Source: Halobacteriovoraceae bacterium
Lineage (GTDB): Bacteria > Bdellovibrionota > Bacteriovoracia > Bacteriovoracales > Bacteriovoracaceae
Reading direction: 5' to 3'
DNA length: 64,000 bases
Assembly (NCBI GenBank): GCA_002713145.1
Contig: PAVS01000007.1
Location: 186,001-250,000 of the forward strand
Shown here: positions 58,566 to 64,000 of the stretch, piece by piece
How positions within the stretch are numbered: the stretch's first letter is position 1
How the letters are laid out: every line of letters starts with the position of its first letter
Made by a program: the position numbers and the translations under genes
The notes under the pieces: model-generated
Told to the model about the DNA's origin: nothing
Seen by the model: the letters and a program-made list of their open reading frames with translations, nothing else
Database searches by the model: none

Positions 58566-59351
58566 TCACTTAAGAGAGCTATCAATGACTTTTCCCGAAA
58601 GGCTCATCATCAGTTTTTTGGGAACAAACCTATTGAGTATAATCTGAAATTTATTGAGATTTCCCGTCACAATCGTAGTCTTTTTTTGAGAGGTCTTTGT
58701 GAGTGCTTCTTTGACAACTTCTTTGGGAGACATGAGTGCCCATTGTTTATTTTGCGGCACCTCTTTACCCATGTTTTGCATAAAAGATGTATCCGTCGCT
58801 CCAGGGCAAACACAACTCACAGAAATATTGGTATCTCTTAATTCATAAGCAATGATTTCTGATAACTGACGCACATAAAATTTAGTGGCACAGTACACGG
58901 AGTACTTAGGCACTTGAATAAAGGAGGCGGTAGAAGCTACATTGATAATAAATGATTCTAGGCCATGGGCCAGCATATGTTGGCCAAAGAGGTGAGTGAG
59001 TTCAGTGAGAGCAGTTATATTCAAATGGATCATATTTTGAAAAGTTGCGAACTCTTCCTCAACAAAAAGGCTGTGGTGTCCAAGGCCTGCATTATTAACA
59101 AGCATTTGTATTTTTAGCTCATGCTTTTGAATAAATTGCAGACATTCTCGAGCGCTGTCTGTTTGAGAGAGGTCGAGTGGGAGTACTAAACACTGGTTTA
59201 AATGGTGATGCTCAAACTCATTTTTAAGCTCAATGAGTTTACCCTCACTTCTCGCGATTAAAACGAGGTTATATTCACCAGCAAGTTGATAACAAAATTC
59301 CTTGCCAATCCCACTTGATGCTCCTGTAACAATGGCCCATTTTTTAGACAT
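58566..59351 (-). CDS. short-chain dehydrogenase/reductase
   Basis: 261 residues. TGASSGIGKEF binds NADP; NNAG, the Ser in INVASTASF and YSVYCATKFYVRQL (YxxxK) complete the active site; CPGATDTSF follows. The short hydrophobic C-terminus (PKKLMMSLSG) recalls membrane-associated DltE-like SDRs. GAGGA precedes the ATG. It lies nine bases downstream of the DNA polymerase II gene on the same strand. Substrate unknown. Confidence 0.82.
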   Translation of the reverse strand: MSKKWAIVTGASSGIGKEFCYQLAGEYNLVLIARSEGKLIELKNEFEHHHLNQCLVLPLDLSQTDSARECLQFIQKHELKIQMLVNNAGLGHHSLFVEEEFATFQNMIHLNITALTELTHLFGQHMLAHGLESFIINVASTASFIQVPKYSVYCATKFYVRQLSEIIAYELRDTNISVSCVCPGATDTSFMQNMGKEVPQNKQWALMSPKEVVKEALTKTSQKKTTIVTGNLNKFQIILNRFVPKKLMMSLSGKVIDSSLK

Positions 59352-59360
59352 AGCTATCCT

Positions 59361-61643
59361 CTAAAATAAACTCAACTGATCACCTTGAATAAGTCCATCA
59401 AAACTTTTATTGAGGGGTTTTAAGAGATCATCAGCAATTGGTTTAATTTGTTTTTCTATATAATGTTGGTAATCAAAGCGTCGGGGGTTGTTCTCTACAG
59501 GTTCAGGACCATTTTTGGTCATGACATAATTCACTTCTTTGAGACGGTAATGTCCTTGATAATTTATTTTAGCGGCTGCTTGAACATGAGGAGGAATATT
59601 TTTTTTATATTCACTAATATCTTTACTTAGTTTTTTAGTATAGGTGAGAGAGTCGTCATAAAAACCGGCCTCAAGAGATTTTATAAATTCTTTAATATAT
59701 TCTTCTAGTTCCACACCATCAAAGAATTTCTGATACAGTTGTCTTTGAAAGTTCTTGGCCAGCTCGGTCCAATCACTTCTGACTGCTTCCATGCCGGTGA
59801 AAACCAGTTCTCCATTTTTGAGGCCACAATACCTTTTTTTAGCGACTCCTTCTCCAGAACGAGCTTGGGAGAAGTATATTTTAGAGAACATCTCTTCAAA
59901 CTCAAAAACAAGCTCGGACAAAACGCTAAACTGATCCTTAAGTCTTTTTGTGAGATGGTTATTTACTTCACGGGCAAGGGATTCGGGGTCAGGAATATCA
60001 CCTTTGATAAATAAAGAGTCCGTATCCCCATAGATCACTTTAAGTTGATGAGCTTCTAAAAATTTTTTTGATTCTGTGAGAATATAATGTCCAGTAGTGG
60101 TAATCGCTCTCGGGTGATCAGAGTGATAAAACCGACATCGACTTGAGCCTAGGATGCCATAAAAACTATTCATGAGAATTTTTATCGCCTGTGACAAATA
60201 GACGTTTTTATCTCGTTTAGCTTCTTCTCGTTTTTGCATGAGATTTTTAATGATTTCAGGCAAAATCGTCTTTGTTCGGGAATATTGATAACCCTCTGGT
60301 GTGTGGATAGGGTCAGTATCTTCAAATACTTTTCCTAGCGGACATATTTGAAAAGTCATCATGATACTGGGATATAAACTTTTAAAGTCAAAGACATAGA
60401 CATTTTGGTGCAGCCCCCCGGTGGGCTCGATCACCATGCCTCCCTTCGCGCTATCGTCCCTCTCTATATCAAGCCTATTGGGGGCAACAAACCCTTGCCT
60501 GTGCAAAAAAGGCAGATAGAGGAAATCAAAAGCCGCAGTTGAGACATTAAGCCTGTCCATTAATAAACCACAAATTCTTACTCGTGCAGCGTATAGTTCT
60601 AATATGGCGAGTTTTTGAAAAAGGGAGGTGACAAGTTCTGAGTCGAGAATATTATATTTGGCCAGGGCCATCTTATCATTTTTAAAGCGACTCTCAATCT
60701 CATCAACCTTATTTTCATCACTGGCGATATCTTTCCCTCTGCCTAAAACTTCAGAAGCCACTGTCTCTAATTTGAAGTTTTTAAATTTATAAAAACAAGC
60801 TCGAAGGGTAGGGGGTCCATCGAGCACTATTCGTCCGGTACAATTGGCAAAATAGCCAATTCCCTTGCGCTCAATTAATTGTATAGCAGAGCCATCACGT
60901 CCCAGATTAAGCCCTAGACCAAATTTTTGGCATCTTCGCTCTAGAAACATGAGATCAAACCCAATAACATGCCAACCGAGAATAATATCTGGGTCAATAA
61001 GCTGAAAATACTCTATAAAGCGAGTCAGGAGTTGGGACTCAGTGGTAAAAAAATGAGTGAGTGAATCATCTTGATATGAGCCAGCCTCATCACGCATTAA
61101 GACAAGAGACTGCTCTTCCCCACGGTGGCCCGTATGGCAGGCGATAGAATAAAGAGATCCATCAACTCCCGTTTCAATATCAATAGACATGGTCTTAAAA
61201 GCGATGGGCCTTTGCGTGGTAAGCGGGCGAACTTGAGGGGATTCAAATATTTTATAAGCAGCCGAAGTTGTGCTTTCTCCTTGATATTCAATATCTCCTT
61301 TAATAAATCGTTCCATTAAAAACCGCTCTGTCATAGGTACATCGGATTCAAAATGTTTAACTCCATTCTGATCACAATATTGAAGAGCTTCTTGAAAAGA
61401 CTTTATTGAGTCAAAATACAAGACATCGACTTCTTCTTGACTAAAAGATTGCAAGGGAAGTGATTTTCTAAGAGATTCAAACCGAGCAGGTAGCTTAGCC
61501 TTTCTTAAGATAAACAAAGGGATTTTTTGTTGGCTAAATTTTAAAAGATGAACACCTTCAGAGGTGCGAACGTAGTATTCTAGAACTAATGAGGGTGAGT
61601 CATATTGCCTGGCCTGAACAATAAAACCTTGAAAAACAGACAT
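59361..61643 (-). CDS. polB: DNA polymerase II (family B)
   Basis: 760 residues (E. coli PolB has 783). The exonuclease domain begins with SIDIETG (Asp155), with GWHVIGFDLMFLERR next; polymerase motif A is DFKSLYPSIM, motif B KILMNSFYGIL, motif C VIYGDTDSLF. The last residues GDQLSLF are a typical sliding-clamp-binding motif. Pol II restarts and bypasses damaged DNA, and in E. coli is SOS-induced; no TTACGG operator is seen here. Confidence 0.95.
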   Translation of the reverse strand: MSVFQGFIVQARQYDSPSLVLEYYVRTSEGVHLLKFSQQKIPLFILRKAKLPARFESLRKSLPLQSFSQEEVDVLYFDSIKSFQEALQYCDQNGVKHFESDVPMTERFLMERFIKGDIEYQGESTTSAAYKIFESPQVRPLTTQRPIAFKTMSIDIETGVDGSLYSIACHTGHRGEEQSLVLMRDEAGSYQDDSLTHFFTTESQLLTRFIEYFQLIDPDIILGWHVIGFDLMFLERRCQKFGLGLNLGRDGSAIQLIERKGIGYFANCTGRIVLDGPPTLRACFYKFKNFKLETVASEVLGRGKDIASDENKVDEIESRFKNDKMALAKYNILDSELVTSLFQKLAILELYAARVRICGLLMDRLNVSTAAFDFLYLPFLHRQGFVAPNRLDIERDDSAKGGMVIEPTGGLHQNVYVFDFKSLYPSIMMTFQICPLGKVFEDTDPIHTPEGYQYSRTKTILPEIIKNLMQKREEAKRDKNVYLSQAIKILMNSFYGILGSSRCRFYHSDHPRAITTTGHYILTESKKFLEAHQLKVIYGDTDSLFIKGDIPDPESLAREVNNHLTKRLKDQFSVLSELVFEFEEMFSKIYFSQARSGEGVAKKRYCGLKNGELVFTGMEAVRSDWTELAKNFQRQLYQKFFDGVELEEYIKEFIKSLEAGFYDDSLTYTKKLSKDISEYKKNIPPHVQAAAKINYQGHYRLKEVNYVMTKNGPEPVENNPRRFDYQHYIEKQIKPIADDLLKPLNKSFDGLIQGDQLSLF

Positions 61644-61648
61644 AGTTT

Positions 61649-61677
61649 ATTCTAACCACCCCCTCGCTTTTTGTCTA
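61649..61677 (-). promoter_or_regulatory. promoter 5 nt upstream of the polB ATG
   Basis: On the minus strand TAGACA, 17 bp, TAGAAT, five bases, ATG. No Shine-Dalgarno at usable spacing. Confidence 0.45.
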
Positions 61678-61787
61678 AATAATTGACACCACCAGGACAT
61701 TTTACAATGACCATACAAATCAAACTTCATCTTTAATACCCTGTTAATAATCATTATTTAAAAGTTGGATTTATTTTAGGAGTGTAC

Positions 61788-62693
61788 ATGAAAAAATTAG
61801 TTTTTGGTTTATCGGTTTTAATGGCTGCGGGAGCGATGGCTTCTGAATGTAGTGTGCTATATAGCACTTATTCAGAGAAATATTATGTTACTAATAATGG
61901 TAATCGTATGAGTGACTTTACTAAAAGCCTAGATCGAGCAGTTGATGATGCCTATGAATTAAGCTCCTATGGAGTATGTAACCAACCTACACCTAAAAAA
62001 GAATGTAAGTTAATGTATTCCACTTATAGTGAGAAATATTATCTGATGCTGGGAAGTGACCGCATTTCAGATTTTAAATCAAGGCTAAGTGAAATAAGCG
62101 ATGTTAAACTTAAGCTAGTAAGAAATGGCATTTGTTATGATAACTCGTCGAGAACTACTTGCGAATTGAAAATGTCTACCTATAGTAATAAATGGTATGT
62201 TATGAAAGGAACCGATAGGGTTTCTCCATTTGTTACGACAATTAAAGATGCTAATAGTTATGCTCAAGCGCTTGCAGATGAAGGAGCTTGTTTAGTGAGT
62301 GGTTATCAACCAATACCAAGACCGGTTTATTCATCAAATGATGATGTCAACTATGTGTATGACTTTAGAGGTTCTGCTGAAAACCTAAGTGAGAGAATCA
62401 TCTCTCTGGTAAAAACACTTGAACCTTATATCAATAACGCTCACGAAGAGGAAATGGACGATATTAAGAAAAAGGCAGCCAGACTTAAAGCGAGAGCACA
62501 TACCAGAGATATCGTAAAGCTTGCCACAACAGCAAGAGAGTTGGAGGCCATCATGGACCGAAATGAGGGCTATATGATGGAGCTTATGGAGACAGATGCT
62601 TTAGACAGACTCTCAATAGAACTTATTACTATTTCTGAGAATCTCAAAGCTATGCTGGATTATCTTCAGGTTCAAAGCCAAGATTATATGTAA
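61788..62693 (+). CDS. secreted protein with three Cys-bounded repeats
   Basis: 301 residues from the ATG at 61788 (AGGAG five bases before; a GTG two codons earlier is weaker). Signal peptide ends AGAMAS. Three tandem repeats of about 45-50 residues follow, each opening with Cys, a ST(Y)S(E/N)K(Y/W)Y core (STYSEKYYV, STYSEKYYL, STYSNKWYV), a DR(I/V/M)S segment and closing with Cys. After about residue 190 the protein is helical. The two cysteines per repeat suggest an intra-repeat disulfide. Strong terminator behind. Not a family I recognise. Confidence 0.7.
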   Translation: MKKLVFGLSVLMAAGAMASECSVLYSTYSEKYYVTNNGNRMSDFTKSLDRAVDDAYELSSYGVCNQPTPKKECKLMYSTYSEKYYLMLGSDRISDFKSRLSEISDVKLKLVRNGICYDNSSRTTCELKMSTYSNKWYVMKGTDRVSPFVTTIKDANSYAQALADEGACLVSGYQPIPRPVYSSNDDVNYVYDFRGSAENLSERIISLVKTLEPYINNAHEEEMDDIKKKAARLKARAHTRDIVKLATTARELEAIMDRNEGYMMELMETDALDRLSIELITISENLKAMLDYLQVQSQDYM

Positions 62694-62708
62694 AATCAGC
62701 ACTATAGC

Positions 62709-62735
62709 GCCCAGTTTCGACTGGGCTTTTTTTTT
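62709..62735 (+). terminator. rho-independent terminator after the three-repeat protein gene
   Basis: GCCCAG/CTGGGC stem with loop TTTCGA followed by nine U residues, 16 bp after the stop codon. Confidence 0.9.
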
Positions 62736-62838
62736 GTCCATTCTTTAGACACCCTCTGAAAAACCTTTACTCAGCAGTATTAAATTCCTTGAAAAAGCTA
62801 AAATAGAGAATACAGAATTTAATTTTTTGGGAGAATAA

Positions 62839-64000
62839 ATGAGTTCTAAGCACAACGTTTTAATTTTTGTTTTAACTTTCGCATGGCTTATCAACGCTTT
62901 TGCTGGCAATGAGCTACCTTTTAACGATCAACTTAAACAGCTGATCACTGAAAAATTTGTCGATGAAAATAATGGGGTGATTTCAACGTCTAAGATCAAT
63001 GCTTTTGAAAGTGAGATAATGGTTCGTAGAAACCAAATTGCTAAAATGATTGAGAACCATTTAAGTAAGTATGAAAATGAAGATAATGAAGAAGTGCGTG
63101 AAGAAATTGCAGAAGAAGGACTCATTCAAACTTACGATCTTATTCTTGAGAGTATCACCAAGTTAAAGTCCACCTCAGATTTTATTGAAGCCAATAGAAT
63201 TGCTCACTTTATTTTAGAACTTGAATACGCCACTAAGGTTGAAGGTTCTAATGAGAGTCTTGCTCGAATGATCAAATATGCCAGAGAAGCTCTTAAAAAC
63301 TGGAGCATTCATAAATATGCTGCTCCTGAAGGGGAAGCCACTAACCTTGTCGACCCTCAATCTGGGCTCTTTTTTAGCCAAGATGAACTAAGTGATTTGA
63401 AAAAGAAAGGTCATGATATCTCAAGATACAATCCCCCTCATAATGATTCATTTTGGACAGATCAGTTTATAGAAAATTTAGATGTAGAAAGAACTTATAC
63501 TGGTGGTGAACACAGGTTATATGATGGTGTCGATATGAGTTTTCCTATGGATGATAACTGTCGATTGCATAAAGTTCGCAAAACCCAAACCAAGCCTAAA
63601 CTCGATGTTAAATGTGAGATCAATGGACAGAAGGTTAAATTTAAAGTGAAGCTCGCTTCAGAGGTTTATTCAGAGATCACCGCTTCTTCACTCATGGCCA
63701 CCCTTGGTTTTAACCATGACCCTTCAAAGCACTATCAAGAATTTAAAATTACTTTTCCAAAAAAATTATCTTATGGAGAGTTTGTTGCAGATTATGCTAG
63801 CTATTTTGATGATGCTCGATTTCCTATTGCAGATTATTTAAAAGAGCGGGGAAAAGATGAAGATGGTAGACATTATATCATCTTAAGAAATGTATTAATT
63901 GAGAAAAAGCCAGAAGAGCTTCTGCGAGTGGGTCCTTGGGCCTGGGGAGAGTTAGGTCATCGCGGCAATCGTGCTACCAGAGGTCTTCTTCTTTTCAATA
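62839..64000 (+). CDS. large secreted protein, C-terminus outside the window
   Basis: The frame is open from ATG 62839 to the window edge (387 codons). GGGAGA precedes the start. A signal peptide ends NAFAGN. The first 130 mature residues are acidic and helical; later segments such as DGVDMSFPMDDNC and LMATLGFNHDPSKHYQEF are mixed. I recognise no family. It follows the terminator of the three-repeat gene and so has its own promoter. Confidence 0.7.
   Translation, partial: MSSKHNVLIFVLTFAWLINAFAGNELPFNDQLKQLITEKFVDENNGVISTSKINAFESEIMVRRNQIAKMIENHLSKYENEDNEEVREEIAEEGLIQTYDLILESITKLKSTSDFIEANRIAHFILELEYATKVEGSNESLARMIKYAREALKNWSIHKYAAPEGEATNLVDPQSGLFFSQDELSDLKKKGHDISRYNPPHNDSFWTDQFIENLDVERTYTGGEHRLYDGVDMSFPMDDNCRLHKVRKTQTKPKLDVKCEINGQKVKFKVKLASEVYSEITASSLMATLGFNHDPSKHYQEFKITFPKKLSYGEFVADYASYFDDARFPIADYLKERGKDEDGRHYIILRNVLIEKKPEELLRVGPWAWGELGHRGNRATRGLLLFN

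Noticed and set aside
61745-61765. Fur-box-like AATAATCATTATT upstream of the three-repeat protein
   Set aside because: Only part of a Fur site is matched and such AT-rich palindromes are expected by chance here; no iron gene is adjacent.
1-64000. tRNA, rRNA and CRISPR arrays
   Set aside because: No cloverleaf, rRNA-like sequence or regularly spaced direct repeats were noticed in any intergenic region by reading; a covariance-model scan would be the decisive check.

Overview
The window is a gene-dense, AT-rich bacterial chromosome segment (about 62 protein genes, no rRNA, no tRNA seen, no CRISPR, no stretch over 300 bp without a gene). Many short operons sit on both strands, genes often overlap by 4 bp (ATGA), and a large share of products are exported: signal peptides, lipoboxes, secreted hydrolases and proteases. 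Gene content and protein style fit a predatory delta-type Gram-negative of the Bdellovibrio/Bacteriovorax/Halobacteriovorax group. That assignment is inference from overall character; no marker gene here proves it.

Layout. 1-7.4 kb: S41-type protease (cut by the window edge), a ZIP metal transporter coupled to a zinc-less sirtuin, small exported proteins, a metallo-beta-lactamase-fold hydrolase, a secreted HExxHxxGxxD metalloprotease candidate and an esterase. 7.4-13.4 kb: a FetB-like permease, then a compact 3-hydroxybutyrate/PHB locus: 3-hydroxybutyrate dehydrogenase diverging from TetR regulator + GntP-type permease + secreted PHB-depolymerase-like esterase, followed by an aldehyde dehydrogenase. 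13.4-24.9 kb: S37 peptidase, astB, PuuD-like urate hydroxylase, CCA-adding enzyme, dienelactone hydrolase, a pair of small related membrane proteins, SDR, MltB-like transglycosylase, YebC, two FHA proteins, a polyprenol/diacylglycerol kinase-like protein. 24.9-36.9 kb: exported proteins, DegT aminotransferase, parvulin, a TetR-hydrolase operon with palindromic operators, a voltage-gated K+ channel, a methyltransferase/FemAB-like pair, and an exported operon including a propeller-cytochrome c protein. 36.87-37.95 kb: a complete IS1-like insertion sequence with inverted repeats and a target duplication. 38-41.9 kb: M14 and M20 peptidases and an ornithine-lipid pair (olsB, olsA-like). 41.9-47.5 kb: antiporter, K+ channel, photolyase, then a DNA-damage island (SRAP/HMCES diverging from umuD-umuC). 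47.5-64 kb: hemJ, an HPF-like protein, a SpoU methyltransferase, an 841-aa exported protein, a metallophosphatase, a Bcr/CflA efflux pump, an acyltransferase, ilvE, DUF4920, SDR, DNA polymerase II, and two secreted proteins, the last running off the window.

How genes work together. The PHB locus reads as extracellular depolymerase to monomer to import to oxidation, under a TetR regulator with a visible candidate operator. The photolyase, SRAP, UmuD and UmuC genes form a DNA-damage neighbourhood with a shared candidate operator. The most striking cross-cutting signals are (a) a SRAP gene whose Shine-Dalgarno sequence and catalytic Cys2 both point to an AUC start codon, and (b) a recurrent arrangement of a -10 box 5-7 nt before the start codon with no Shine-Dalgarno, suggesting widespread leaderless mRNAs.
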